A DNA stretch of 64,000 bases, from positions 138,082 through 202,081 of the forward strand of contig DATHAQ010000041.1 of the NCBI GenBank assembly GCA_035296565.1, written 5' to 3'. The DNA comes from JACCZR01 sp035296565. Its GTDB lineage: Bacteria > Actinomycetota > Thermoleophilia > Solirubrobacterales > Thermoleophilaceae. The notes under the pieces were generated by a model that ran no database searches, was not told where the DNA came from, and was given only the letters and a program-made list of their open reading frames with translations. This document shows, piece by piece, positions 15,817 to 23,959 of this stretch; positions within the stretch are counted from its first letter, which is position 1, and each line of letters begins with the position of its first letter. The translations under genes were made by a program, and so were the position numbers.

Positions 15817-16969
15817 CGGCCACGAGCGCGTCCGCCCCGTGCGGCACCTCTTCCGGAGGCGTCTGGAGGATGTGGCCGATCAGCTCGAGCGAGAGCACGC
15901 CGGCCACGCAGCCGCGCTCGTCGACGACGGCGCCGTAGCGGGTCTCGCTCTCCAGCAGGTCCGACAGGGCGTCGCGCAGCACGTCGTCGAGCTCGACCAG
16001 CGGCTCGGCCTTCGAGCGGAAGTCCTCGGTCACGCGCTCGCCGGCGAGAGCTCGCTCGCTGAGCCACCCCCACGGGTGGCCCTCGTCGTCGACGGCCAGC
16101 AGGTAGTCGATGTCGGCGTCCTCGACCTTCATGCGGGTCTCGGCCACCGACTCGCCGATGCGCACAGTCGCGCCCTTCCACAGGTCGATGTCGCGCACGC
16201 GCTGCAGCGCGAGGCGCTTGAGCGCTCGGTCGGCGCCGACGAAGTCCTCGACGAACTTGTTCGCCGGGTACATGAGCAGCTCCGCCGGCGTGGCGTACTG
16301 GGCCAGGATGCCGCCCTCCTGCAGAATGGCGATGCGGTCTCCCATTTTGATCGCCTCGTCGATGTCGTGGGTCACGAAGACGATCGTCTTGCGCAGTTCC
16401 TTCTGCAGGCGCAGGAACTCGTTCTGCAGGCGTTCGCGGTTGATCGGGTCGATCGCGCCGAAGGGCTCGTCCATCAGCATGAGCGGCGGGTCCACCGCCA
16501 GCGCTCGCGCCACGCCGATGCGCTGGCGCTGACCGCCCGAGAGCTGACCGGGGTAACGGTCGCGCGTCTCGGAGGGGTCGAGGGAGACGAGCTGCAGCAG
16601 CTCGTCGACGCGCTGGGAGATGCGCTCCTTGTCCCACCCCAGCAGGCGCGGGACGGTGGCGATGTTGTCGCCCACCGTGAGGTGCGGGAACAGGCCGATC
16701 TGCTGGATCGCATAGCCGATCTCGCGGCGCAGCTGGGCCGGCTCGCGCTCGGTGACGCTGCGGTCGTCGAGCAGGATGTCGCCGCTCGTGATGTCGATCA
16801 TGCGGTTGACCATCCGCATGGCCGTGGTCTTCCCGCAGCCCGAGGGGCCGACGAGCACGCAGATCTCCCCCGCCGGCACCGTGAGGGAAAGCCTGTCGAC
16901 GGCGGGCTGCTCCTGGCCCGGGTAGCGCTTGGTCGCCTCCCGGAATTCGAGCGTCGCTGCCTCAGCCAC
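15809..16969 (-). CDS. Osmoprotectant ABC transporter ATP-binding protein with CBS domains
   Basis: 386 residues. Walker A GPSGCGKTT (about 38-46), signature 'LSGGQRQRIGVARAL' and Walker B 'LMLMDEPFG' identify the ATPase. The C-terminal 130 residues are a CBS pair ('DIDYLLAVDDEGHPWGWLSERAL' and 'RYGAVVDERGCVAGVLSLELIGHIL'), the ionic-strength sensor known in OpuA/OpuC transporters. It is the promoter-proximal gene of the operon, with a hairpin repeat element just upstream. Confidence 0.95.
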   Translation of the reverse strand: MAEAATLEFREATKRYPGQEQPAVDRLSLTVPAGEICVLVGPSGCGKTTAMRMVNRMIDITSGDILLDDRSVTEREPAQLRREIGYAIQQIGLFPHLTVGDNIATVPRLLGWDKERISQRVDELLQLVSLDPSETRDRYPGQLSGGQRQRIGVARALAVDPPLMLMDEPFGAIDPINRERLQNEFLRLQKELRKTIVFVTHDIDEAIKMGDRIAILQEGGILAQYATPAELLMYPANKFVEDFVGADRALKRLALQRVRDIDLWKGATVRIGESVAETRMKVEDADIDYLLAVDDEGHPWGWLSERALAGERVTEDFRSKAEPLVELDDVLRDALSDLLESETRYGAVVDERGCVAGVLSLELIGHILQTPPEEVPHGADALVADE

Positions 16970-16997
16970 GGCGCATCATGCGCGGCAGGCTATCGCC

Positions 16998-17032
16998 GGA
17001 CCGCAGGCCGGGCGTCGGCCGGCCGAGCACCG
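16998..17032. repeat. GCGYYGG hairpin element, copy a
   Basis: Stem GGCCGG (17006-17011), 7-nt loop GCGTCGG, stem CCGGCC (17019-17024), then GAGCACCG. It lies between the osmoprotectant ATPase start and the small gene at 17046. Stem bases differ from copies c and d but still pair. Confidence 0.7.
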
Positions 17033-17045
17033 CCGATCGCGGGCG

Positions 17046-17387
17046 TCACTGGGCTGTGTGGCGTGGGGTGGTTCTCGAAGCCTTGACGTCGGCCTGCGCG
17101 AGGCGGTCGAGCTCACGGCGCAGGTCTGCCCGGAGACTGGCCACTTCAACCTCGTCGATCTCCGGATCGGCCTCGGCCGAGGCGACGATGGCCGCCGCGA
17201 GGCTCTCGTTGGCTGCGTTGAGCTCGCGCTCAGCCTGCTCGCGCTCGGTGGTCCCGCGCAGATCGAGCGCGCGGTCGCGGGCGTCGCGGGCGAGCGGGGC
17301 CAGGCGCTCGCGGTCGTCGGGCCCCATGCGCAGCCAGCGAGTGTGGAGCGTTCGTGCCAGCCGGACCGGGATCGAGACGAAGCCCAT
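17046..17387 (-). CDS. Small charged helical protein
   Basis: 113 residues. 'RERLAPLARDARDRALDLRGTTEREQAERELNAANESLAAAIVASAEADPEIDEVEVASLRADLRRELDRL' is almost wholly amphipathic helix and probably a coiled coil. There is no TM helix or signal. No family was recognised. Codon use fits the neighbours. The coding call rests on composition and on the absence of a better frame. Confidence 0.5.
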   Translation of the reverse strand: MGFVSIPVRLARTLHTRWLRMGPDDRERLAPLARDARDRALDLRGTTEREQAERELNAANESLAAAIVASAEADPEIDEVEVASLRADLRRELDRLAQADVKASRTTPRHTAQ

Positions 17388-17441
17388 GCCGAGCGCATGG
17401 TCCCCGGCCCGGCGGACGGATCCGCGTAAGAGCTGCGAGCC

Positions 17442-18248
17442 CTAGGCGACGGCGCCCAGGCGCGTCGGCCTTCGCCGTTGGGCCTTGCCGGAGCCCGACC
17501 GGCTGAAGCGCTGCAGCGCGTCGGCGATGCCGCGATAGGCCCCCGGGTTCATGCCCATGCCGCAGTGGCTCGAGCGGACCTCGAGATGCTCGGCGCTCGG
17601 GTCGAGGCAGGACCTCCAGTCCACGACCCCATCCGTCTTCGAGTAGATCGCGAGGTAGCCGATCGAGGAGTCCAGCGGAGCGGCCAGATGCTCCCAGAAG
17701 GTCTCGCAGCAATCGCCGTCGATGCAGCTGCGGCTGAACAGGTTGGGGATGCGCAGGCTGCCCCCGATGGCGACCGCCTCGACCTGCAGGCGGATGAGCG
17801 GGTGCACCGCGAGCGGCTCCACCTGCGGCGTGCCGAGGCTGATGACGCCGGCCACCAGGTCCGGGCGGGTCTGCGCGAGCACCTTGGCGAATGTCCCGCC
17901 GCGGCTCTGGCCGATGATGATCGCCGGGCGGCCCTGGCGCTCGACGAGCTCCTCCAGGCAGCGCTCGAGGCGACCGAGGGCACGGGCCGAGCAGTTGACG
18001 TTGACGCGGATCCCGGCCTTGCGGGTGTGGTAGCCGCTGCGGCGCAGCCAGTGGGTCAGCATCGACAGCGAGCCGTCGCCGGCGAGGAAGCCGGGGATGA
18101 GCAGGACGGGCTGGCCGCGGCCGTCGGTGACGCCTTCGCCGCGCCAGACGCGGCTGCGCACGAGCTTGGCGGCCTCGAGGCCCATCCGCGACTCACGCCA
18201 CAGAGGGGGGTGGGAGAAGGTGGGCTTCACGTTCACGATCGACCTCAC
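17442..18248 (-). CDS. Lipase-like alpha/beta hydrolase
   Basis: 268 residues from the GTG at 18248, which has GGGGGAGG 9 nt upstream. 'PVLLIPGFLAGDGSLSMLTHWLRRSGY' is the oxyanion strand-loop and the nucleophile is Ser in 'IIGQSRGGTFAKVLA' (G-x-S-x-G). A late 'DGVVDW' and 'SSHCGMGMNPGAY' fit the catalytic Asp and His. It resembles PGAP1/triacylglycerol-lipase-type esterases. Four Cys in the middle ('CIDGDCCETFW') are unusual for a cytosolic enzyme. The substrate is unknown. Confidence 0.78.
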   Translation of the reverse strand: MRSIVNVKPTFSHPPLWRESRMGLEAAKLVRSRVWRGEGVTDGRGQPVLLIPGFLAGDGSLSMLTHWLRRSGYHTRKAGIRVNVNCSARALGRLERCLEELVERQGRPAIIIGQSRGGTFAKVLAQTRPDLVAGVISLGTPQVEPLAVHPLIRLQVEAVAIGGSLRIPNLFSRSCIDGDCCETFWEHLAAPLDSSIGYLAIYSKTDGVVDWRSCLDPSAEHLEVRSSHCGMGMNPGAYRGIADALQRFSRSGSGKAQRRRPTRLGAVA

Positions 18249-18327
18249 TGCGCGTCGCCTCCCCCAACGACGGAGGGCAACATACCCGTCGGCAACCGCA
18301 GCAAACCTACGCCGCGTTCCGGAGGGA

Positions 18328-18333
18328 TAGGGT
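18328..18333 (+). promoter_or_regulatory. Candidate leaderless -10 for the oxidoreductase
   Basis: TAGGGT ends 8 nt before the GTG at 18342, in the 93-bp divergent space shared with the lipase-like gene. Confidence 0.4.
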
Positions 18334-18341
18334 GGCGCGCC

Positions 18342-19280
18342 GTGAAGGCCCTGGTGATCGAGGACGGCGCGCTGTCGCTGGCCGACCGCCCGGACCCCGA
18401 GCCCGGCACCGGCGAGGTGCTCGTAAGGGTGCGAGGTGCAGGGATAAACGGCGCCGACATGCTCCAGCGGCGCGGCCGCTATCCCGCGCCGCCGGGCTCT
18501 CCGCAGGACATCCCAGGCCTGGAGCTGGCCGGCGAGGTGGTGGGCCGGGGGCCGGGCGCCGAGCGCTTCTCCGAGGGTGATCGCGTGACGGCCATCGTGG
18601 GCGGCGGCGGCCAGGCGGAGCTCTGCACGGTCCACGAACGTGGGGCGATGCCGCTCCCCGGCGCGCTGGACTGGCCCGCCGCCGGGGGCTTCGCCGAGGT
18701 CTTCACGACCGCCCACGACGCGCTGTTCAGCCAGGCCGGGCTCGAGCCCGGCGAGCGACTGCTGGTGCATGGCGGGGCCGGGGGAGTGGGGACCGCGGCG
18801 GTCCAGCTGGGCAGCGCCTGCGGCGCCCGGGTGACCGCGACGGTGCGCCGCGAGGAGGCCCGGCCGGAGGTGGAGCGCCTGGGCGCCACTACGATCGACC
18901 CCGAGGGCTTCGGCGAGCACGGGCCGTTCGACGTGATCCTCGAGCTGGTGGGGGCTCCCAACCTGGGGGCCAACCTGAGCGCTCTGGCCACCGCGGGCCG
19001 AATCGTGGTGATCGGCATCGGCGCCGGCGCCAAGGGGGAGATCAACCTGGCCGCTCTGATGGGAACGCGCGGCCGCATCATGGGCTCGACGCTGCGCTCG
19101 CGCCCCCTGGAGGAGAAGGCGCTCGCGATGCGCCTGGTGGAGCGCCACGTCCTGCCCCTGGTGGAGTCCGGCGCGGTGAGGGTGCCGGTCGCCGAGACGT
19201 TCGGGTTGGCTGACGCCGAGGCGGCCTACGACCGCTTCGCCGAGGGCGGCAAGATAGGCAAGATCGTCCTCACGCCCTAG
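18342..19280 (+). CDS. NADPH:quinone reductase-like medium-chain oxidoreductase
   Basis: 312 residues. 'GEVLVRVRGAGINGADMLQRRGRYPAP' is the N-terminal catalytic-domain signature of zeta-crystallin/QOR proteins without zinc. The Rossmann motif is 'LLVHGGAGGVGTAAVQLGSACGARVTATVRREE', with the basic patch that favours NADPH. 'AEAAYDRFAEGGKIGKIVLTP' ends the protein as in PIG3-like quinone oxidoreductases. It is divergent from the lipase-like gene. Its stop shares CTAG with the convergent TetR gene. Confidence 0.9.
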   Translation: MKALVIEDGALSLADRPDPEPGTGEVLVRVRGAGINGADMLQRRGRYPAPPGSPQDIPGLELAGEVVGRGPGAERFSEGDRVTAIVGGGGQAELCTVHERGAMPLPGALDWPAAGGFAEVFTTAHDALFSQAGLEPGERLLVHGGAGGVGTAAVQLGSACGARVTATVRREEARPEVERLGATTIDPEGFGEHGPFDVILELVGAPNLGANLSALATAGRIVVIGIGAGAKGEINLAALMGTRGRIMGSTLRSRPLEEKALAMRLVERHVLPLVESGAVRVPVAETFGLADAEAAYDRFAEGGKIGKIVLTP

Positions 19281-19867
19281 GCGCGCAGGCCGTCGAGCAG
19301 CCCCAGCAGGGACGGCTCGACCTCGCGCCGCGCCGCCTCGGGGTCATCGGCGTTGGCGATCACCATCGCCGCCTCGCCGAGGGCGCCCAGCATCAGGTGG
19401 GCGAGCGGCTTGACCGGCTGGGGCCGCAGGCTGCCCGCGTCCATCGCCCCCTGCAGGCCGGCCATCACCAGGCCGAGGCCGTAGCGCTCGTCGATCTCGC
19501 GCCACTCGGCCCAGCCCAGCACCGACGGTGCCTCCAGCAGCACGATGCGTGCCAGCCGCGGGTCGGTGCAGGCGTCCAGGAAGCTGCCGACTCCGGTGGT
19601 CAGGCCCGCCAGGGGATCCTCGGCGGCGGCCTCGGCCAGCTGCGCGGCGATGGCGGCGGTGAGCTCGCCCTCCATCTGCTCGTGGACGCCGCGGAAGAGG
19701 TCCTTCTTGTCCGCGAAATGGTGGTAGAGGGCGCCGCGGGTGACCCTGGCGCGCTGGACGATCTCCTCGGTGCCCACCGCCGCATAGCCGCGCTCGGAGA
19801 ACAGCTCCCGCGCGGCGGCGAGCAGCGCCGCGCGCGTCCCCTCCGTCTGCTCCTCCCTCCGGCTCAC
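19277..19867 (-). CDS. TetR-family repressor
   Basis: 196 residues. The N-terminal HTH 'AARELFSERGYAAVGTEEIVQRARVTRGALYHHFADKKDLF' is typical. The C-terminal ligand domain ('LARIVLLEAPSVLGWAEW') resembles regulators of efflux or fatty-acid genes. It is divergent from the thioesterase-hydrolase gene, and the 66 bp between them contain overlapping inverted repeats, so it probably represses that gene and perhaps itself. Confidence 0.92.
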   Translation of the reverse strand: MSRREEQTEGTRAALLAAARELFSERGYAAVGTEEIVQRARVTRGALYHHFADKKDLFRGVHEQMEGELTAAIAAQLAEAAAEDPLAGLTTGVGSFLDACTDPRLARIVLLEAPSVLGWAEWREIDERYGLGLVMAGLQGAMDAGSLRPQPVKPLAHLMLGALGEAAMVIANADDPEAARREVEPSLLGLLDGLRA

Positions 19868-19895
19868 GTCGTGAACCGGACCCTACGGGTGGTCC

Positions 19896-19936
19896 TTGAC
19901 GTACATGCTGTCTGTATGTTACATACTAGCTGTATG
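19896..19936 (+). promoter_or_regulatory. Promoter and TetR operator overlapping a start codon
   Basis: GTATGT-T-ACATAC (19914-19926) is a perfect 13-bp palindrome, and CATAC-TAGCT-GTATG (19922-19936) overlaps it and includes the ATG at 19934. A -35-like TTGACG (19896-19901) is 18 bp from a -10-like TACATA (19920-19925). Repressor binding would cover both the -10 and the start codon. The implied transcript is nearly leaderless. Confidence 0.6.
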
Positions 19937-21328
19937 CCAACGCGAGCCGAGGTCATCCGCGAGTTCGTTCCCGCCTCCCCGTTCGCCGGGGAGCTGGCGC
20001 TGCGCCTCGAGCACGCGGCCGACGACGAGGCCGTCCTGGTGTTGCCCTTCCGCCCGGGCCTGGCGACGATGAGCGACGTCGTCCACGGGGGCGCGATCAG
20101 CACGCTCATAGACACCGCCGGCATGGCCGCCGCCTGGGCGAACGACACCGAGCCCGAGGCCCTGGCCGGCTCGACGGTCGGCCTCACCGTCGACTTCCTG
20201 GCCGCCGCCCGCGGCAGCGACCTCACCGCCCGTCCCCGTGTGCTGCGCCGCGGCCGCTCCCTGTGCTTCTGCGAGATCGACGTCACCGACGCCGAGGGCG
20301 AGCCGGTGGCCAAGGGCCTGATGACCCACCGCTACGGCGAGGAGCGCAGCCCGAGCGCTGGTCGGGCGAGCACCGAAGCTCAACCCCATAGCGCGGAGCG
20401 CAGCCCGAGCGCTGGTCGGGGAGCACCGGAGCTCAACCCAAATGAGGAGGACCTGATGGACGACAGGGGACGTTGGCGCGCCGCCCAGCTGGGCGAGCGC
20501 GGCGAGGTGCAGACCGGCCTGGGGCCGATCCGGTACTTCAGCGCGGGCGAAGGCCCGACGGTGGTGCTCGTGCACGGCCTGCTGGTGAACGCCAACCTGT
20601 GGCGCAAGGTGGTCCCGCAGCTCGCCGAAGCAGGCCTGCGCGCCGTGACCCTCGAGCTGCCGCTGGGCTCACACGAGCGCCCGGCCCGCACCGGGGCCGA
20701 GGTCTCCCCGGGCACGGTCGCCGCGGCGATCCTCGAGACGATCGAGGAGCTGGGGCTGGAGGACGTGACGCTCGTCGGCAACGACACCGGCGGCGCTCTG
20801 TGCCAGCTCGCGGTCACGACCAAGGCCGACCGCATCGGCCGCCTGGTGCTGACCTCGTGCGACTATCGCGACAACTTCCCGCCCAAGGCCTTCTCCTATT
20901 TCAAGCTCCTGGCCCGGGCGCCGGGCGCGATCCCGCCGCTGCTCGCCCCGGTGCGCATCCGCAAGCTGCGGCGCGTCCCGCTTGCCTTCGGCTGGCTGGC
21001 CAAGCGGCCGATCGATCCCCAGGCCGAGGACTCCTACATCCTCCCTACGCTCACCGACCGCGAGGTCCGCAACGACCTGACGCGCTTCCTGCGCAAGATG
21101 GACAAGCGCGACACGCAGCGGGCTGCCGACCTGCTGGGCGGCTTCGGGAAGCCGGCCCTGATCGCCTGGTCGAAGGAGGATCGCTTCTTCCCGCCCGAGC
21201 ACGCGGTGGCGCTCGCCGAGGACCTCGGCGGCGCGCGCGTGGAGTGGATCGAGGACAGCTACACCTTCTCGGCCGAGGACCAGCCGGAGCGCGTCGCCGA
21301 GCTCGTCGGCGGCTTCGCCCGCGAGTGA
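19934..21328 (+). CDS. Fused PaaI-type thioesterase and alpha/beta hydrolase
   Basis: 465 residues in one open frame. Residues 1-135 are a hotdog thioesterase ('MSDVVHGGAISTLIDTAGMAAAWA', then 'GLTVDFLAAARGSDLTARPRVLRRGRSLCFCEIDVTD'). Residues 136-173 are a Pro/Ser/Gly linker encoded by two copies of a hairpin repeat. From 175 comes an alpha/beta hydrolase ('VVLVHGLLVNANLWRKVVPQLAEAG', nucleophile region 'VTLVGNDTGGALCQLA' with Asp at the nucleophile elbow as in haloalkane-dehalogenase-like enzymes). An ATG at 20456 has GAGGAGG upstream, so the hydrolase may also be made alone. The repeats appear to have joined two formerly separate genes. Confidence 0.7.
   Translation: MPTRAEVIREFVPASPFAGELALRLEHAADDEAVLVLPFRPGLATMSDVVHGGAISTLIDTAGMAAAWANDTEPEALAGSTVGLTVDFLAAARGSDLTARPRVLRRGRSLCFCEIDVTDAEGEPVAKGLMTHRYGEERSPSAGRASTEAQPHSAERSPSAGRGAPELNPNEEDLMDDRGRWRAAQLGERGEVQTGLGPIRYFSAGEGPTVVLVHGLLVNANLWRKVVPQLAEAGLRAVTLELPLGSHERPARTGAEVSPGTVAAAILETIEELGLEDVTLVGNDTGGALCQLAVTTKADRIGRLVLTSCDYRDNFPPKAFSYFKLLARAPGAIPPLLAPVRIRKLRRVPLAFGWLAKRPIDPQAEDSYILPTLTDREVRNDLTRFLRKMDKRDTQRAADLLGGFGKPALIAWSKEDRFFPPEHAVALAEDLGGARVEWIEDSYTFSAEDQPERVAELVGGFARE
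20341..20439 (+). repeat. GCGYYGG hairpin element, copies b1 and b2 in tandem
   Basis: Two copies 54 bp apart (20341 and 20395). b1 has stem GCCCGA (20349-20354), loop GCGCTGG, stem TCGGGC (20362-20367). b2 has the same left stem and loop and pairs over 5 bp. Both end in GAGCACCG. The 54-bp period is 18 codons, so the frame is kept. They encode the linker of the fused gene. Confidence 0.85.
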
Positions 21329-21735
21329 GCGAGGCCGAGGGCTTCACGCGCCGCTTCGGCGAGGCGTGGGCCACGTCCAGCGGCGAGCGGCTGGCGGGGC
21401 TGCTCACCGAGGACGTCCACCTGGCACAGTCGCTAATGCGCGAGGTGCACGGCCGCGACGCGGCGCGCCGGGCCTTCGACGAGCTCTTCGCGCTGGTGCC
21501 CGACCTGCGCAGCCAGGTCCGCCGCTCGGGGCCCACGGCCGACGGCGTGCTGATCGAGCACCGAATGACCGCGACGCTCGGCCGCCGTCCGTACTCCTGG
21601 GACGTGGTCGACCGCATCCTCCTGGAGGACGGCTTGGCCCGGGAGCGGATCGCGCACTTCGACCCGCTCCCGGTGCTGGCTCAGCTGTTGCGCAGCCCGG
21701 GACGCATCCCGGCCGCGCTGAAGCTGCTGCGTTAG
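21325..21735 (+). CDS. SnoaL/NTF2-like protein
   Basis: 136 residues from a GTG overlapping the upstream stop (GTGA). 'EGFTRRFGEAWATSSGERLAGLLTEDVHLAQSLMREVHGRDAARRAFDELFALVPDLRSQVRR' is the helix-then-strand opening of the NTF2 fold, with the ligand cavity later ('GVLIEHRMTATLGRRPYSWDVVDRILLEDGLARE'). Members bind or isomerise small hydrophobic molecules. Coupling to the thioesterase-hydrolase suggests a shared catabolic pathway. Confidence 0.75.
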   Translation: MSEAEGFTRRFGEAWATSSGERLAGLLTEDVHLAQSLMREVHGRDAARRAFDELFALVPDLRSQVRRSGPTADGVLIEHRMTATLGRRPYSWDVVDRILLEDGLARERIAHFDPLPVLAQLLRSPGRIPAALKLLR

Positions 21736-22895
21736 TTGAGCCGCTCGACGAGCATGGCCTCGCCCTGCCCGCCGGCCACGCACATGGTCTCGAGGCCGAT
21801 CGTCTTGTCGTCGGTCTCCAGCCCGTTGAGGAGCGTGGTCATGATGCGGGCGCCCGTCATGCCGAACGGGTGGCCGAGGGCGATGGCGCCGCCGTGCGGG
21901 TTCATCTTCTCCTCGGGGATGTTGCACTCGGCCATGATCGGGATGACCTGGGCGGCGAACGCCTCGTTGAGCTCCACCGTGTCCACGTCCTCGATCGTCA
22001 TGCCGGCGCGGTCGAGCACCTTGCGGATGGCGCCGATGGGAGCCACGCCCATGATCTCCGGCTCCAGCGCCGCGGTCGCGGCGGTGATGATGCGGGCGCG
22101 GGGCTTGAGACCGAGCTCGTCGGCCTTCTCGCGCGACATGACGAGCGTGGCCGCCGCGCCGTCGTTGAGCGGGCACGAGTTGCCGGCGGTCACGCCGCCG
22201 CCGCCCTCGAAGGCCTCGGGCAGCTGAGAGAGCTTCTCGAGCGTGGACGAGGCGCGCGGACCGTCGTCCTTGACGACTTCGTTGCCCTCGGCGTCCTTGA
22301 CGGGGACGATCTCGCGGTCGAAGAAGCCGTCTTCCTGGCTCCTCACGGCCAGCTCCTGCGAGCGCTGGGCGTACTTGTCCATGTCCGAGCGGCTGACCTC
22401 GTACTTCTTGGCCACGTTCACCGCGGTGTCGCCCATCGCGATGTAGGCGTCCGGCTGGCCGTTGTTGCCCTGCAGCTTCTGGTTCTGGTCGGCCGCGCCG
22501 GCGGGCTCGGTGCGCTCGTTGAAGCGCGAGACCCACTCGAGGCCCGCGGCGATGTAGGTGTCGCCTTGGCCGGCCCCGATGTTGTTGGCGGCCTGCTTGA
22601 TCGCCTCGAGCGACGACGCGCAGTAGCGCGACACGGTCACGCCGTTGACGGAGTCGGGCAGCTTGTCGGAGAGCAGCACCGAGATGCGGGCCACGTTGAA
22701 GGCCTGCAGGCCCTGGGGCATTCCCACGCCGGCGATGACCTCCTCGACGGTCTCGGGGGCCACGTCTGGATTGCGCTCGAGGAGCTGGTCGAGGACGTAG
22801 GCGGTCGTGTCGTCGGGGCGAAGGCCGGCCAGCGAGCCCTTGAAGGCGCGGCCGATGGGAGTGCGGACGGTGTCCACGATCACTGCTTCGGGCAT
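21732..22895 (-). CDS. Acetyl-CoA acetyltransferase / 3-ketoacyl-CoA thiolase
   Basis: 387 residues. The nucleophilic Cys is in 'VSRYCASSLEAIKQAANNI' (about 86-104), the His in 'ALGHPFGMTGAR' and the second Cys in 'TMCVAGGQGEAMLVERL' at the C-terminus, all thiolase hallmarks. It performs thiolytic cleavage or condensation of acyl-CoA. AGGAG precedes the ATG. The stop overlaps that of the convergent SnoaL gene (TTAG). Confidence 0.95.
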   Translation of the reverse strand: MPEAVIVDTVRTPIGRAFKGSLAGLRPDDTTAYVLDQLLERNPDVAPETVEEVIAGVGMPQGLQAFNVARISVLLSDKLPDSVNGVTVSRYCASSLEAIKQAANNIGAGQGDTYIAAGLEWVSRFNERTEPAGAADQNQKLQGNNGQPDAYIAMGDTAVNVAKKYEVSRSDMDKYAQRSQELAVRSQEDGFFDREIVPVKDAEGNEVVKDDGPRASSTLEKLSQLPEAFEGGGGVTAGNSCPLNDGAAATLVMSREKADELGLKPRARIITAATAALEPEIMGVAPIGAIRKVLDRAGMTIEDVDTVELNEAFAAQVIPIMAECNIPEEKMNPHGGAIALGHPFGMTGARIMTTLLNGLETDDKTIGLETMCVAGGQGEAMLVERLN

Positions 22896-22966
22896 GGGAA
22901 CAGGTGCTCCTGAAGTTGCTTACGGGGCAGAGAGAGGGCCGAAAAGGCTAGAACCTACCGAGCGAG

Positions 22967-23001
22967 CGGTGCTCGGCCGACCAACGCTCGGCCTGCGCTC
23001 C
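22967..23001. repeat. GCGYYGG hairpin element, copy c (minus orientation)
   Basis: Read on the minus strand: GGAGCGCAG, stem GGCCGA, loop GCGTTGG, stem TCGGCC, GAGCACCG. It starts 4 bp after the egtD stop, between egtD and the thiolase start. Confidence 0.8.
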
Positions 23002-23005
23002 GTCG

Positions 23006-23959
23006 TTACTCGGGCGCGGCCAGCGCGAGGGCGAACAGGCCCTCGTCGTCGCTGAACAGCCGCCGCAGGCGCAGGCTCGCGTCCCCCAAGGCCGACTCGA
23101 TGTCGGTCCGGCGGAACTTGCACGAGATCTCGGTGCGCATCTCCTCGCCGGTCGCGAAGGCGACCTCCAGATCCGCCCCTGGGATCCGTACCCGGTGGTC
23201 GCACAGTGAGCGCAGGCGCATCTCGATCCAGGACCTCTCGGCGTCGAAGAAGGCCACGTGCTCGAAGGCCTCGGTGTCGAAGTCGGCGCCGAGCTGCTCG
23301 TTGATGGCGCGCAGGACGTTGAGGTTGAACTCGGCCGTGACGCCGGCGGCGTCGTTGTAGGCGGCCTCGAGCACCGCGCGGTCCTTGAGCAGGTCCATGC
23401 CCAGCAGCAGGTGGTCGTTCGCGCCCATCTGCTCGCGCACGCGCGCGAGGAAGGAGGTCCGCTCGGACGGGTAGAGGTTGCCCACGGTGCCGCCCAGGAA
23501 GGCGATGAGGCGGCGCTCGCCGCCGGGCAGCTGCTCGAGGTCGCGGCCGAAGTCGCCGACCACGCCGTGCACGTCCATGCCCGGGAGGATGCGGTGGAGC
23601 TCCTCGGCGCACGCCTCGACGACCGAGTCGTCGATGTCAAAGGGCACGTAGCGGTCGAGCCTCCCCGCACCCGCCATGGCGTAGAGCAGCGCGCGCGTCT
23701 TGGAGGCGACCCCCGAACCCAGCTCGACCAGCTCCTCGGCCCCGGACTCCTCCACGATGACCGGCGCGTAGCGGTTGAGGATCGAGCGTTCGGCGCGGGC
23801 GGGGTAGTACTCGGGCTGGGCCGTGATGCGGTCGAAGAGCTCCGAGCCGCGCGCGTCGTAGAACAGCTTGGGCGGCAGCTCCTTGCGCTTGCGGGTCAGG
23901 CCCGCGCGCACTGTCTCGGCCAGGTCGGCCTCGACGCCGTGGCGCTCGATGGTGATCAC
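23006..23959 (-). CDS. egtD: L-histidine N-alpha-methyltransferase
   Basis: 317 residues from a GTG overlapping the egtB stop (GTGA). 'FYDARGSELFDRITAQPEYYPARAERSIL' is the diagnostic N-terminal block, 'ELGSGVASKTRALL' binds SAM, and 'FLGGTVGNLYP' plus 'NLNVLRAINEQLGADFDTEAF' are family-specific. It trimethylates histidine to hercynine, the first step of ergothioneine synthesis. Confidence 0.96.
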   Translation of the reverse strand: MITIERHGVEADLAETVRAGLTRKRKELPPKLFYDARGSELFDRITAQPEYYPARAERSILNRYAPVIVEESGAEELVELGSGVASKTRALLYAMAGAGRLDRYVPFDIDDSVVEACAEELHRILPGMDVHGVVGDFGRDLEQLPGGERRLIAFLGGTVGNLYPSERTSFLARVREQMGANDHLLLGMDLLKDRAVLEAAYNDAAGVTAEFNLNVLRAINEQLGADFDTEAFEHVAFFDAERSWIEMRLRSLCDHRVRIPGADLEVAFATGEEMRTEISCKFRRTDIESALGDASLRLRRLFSDDEGLFALALAAPE

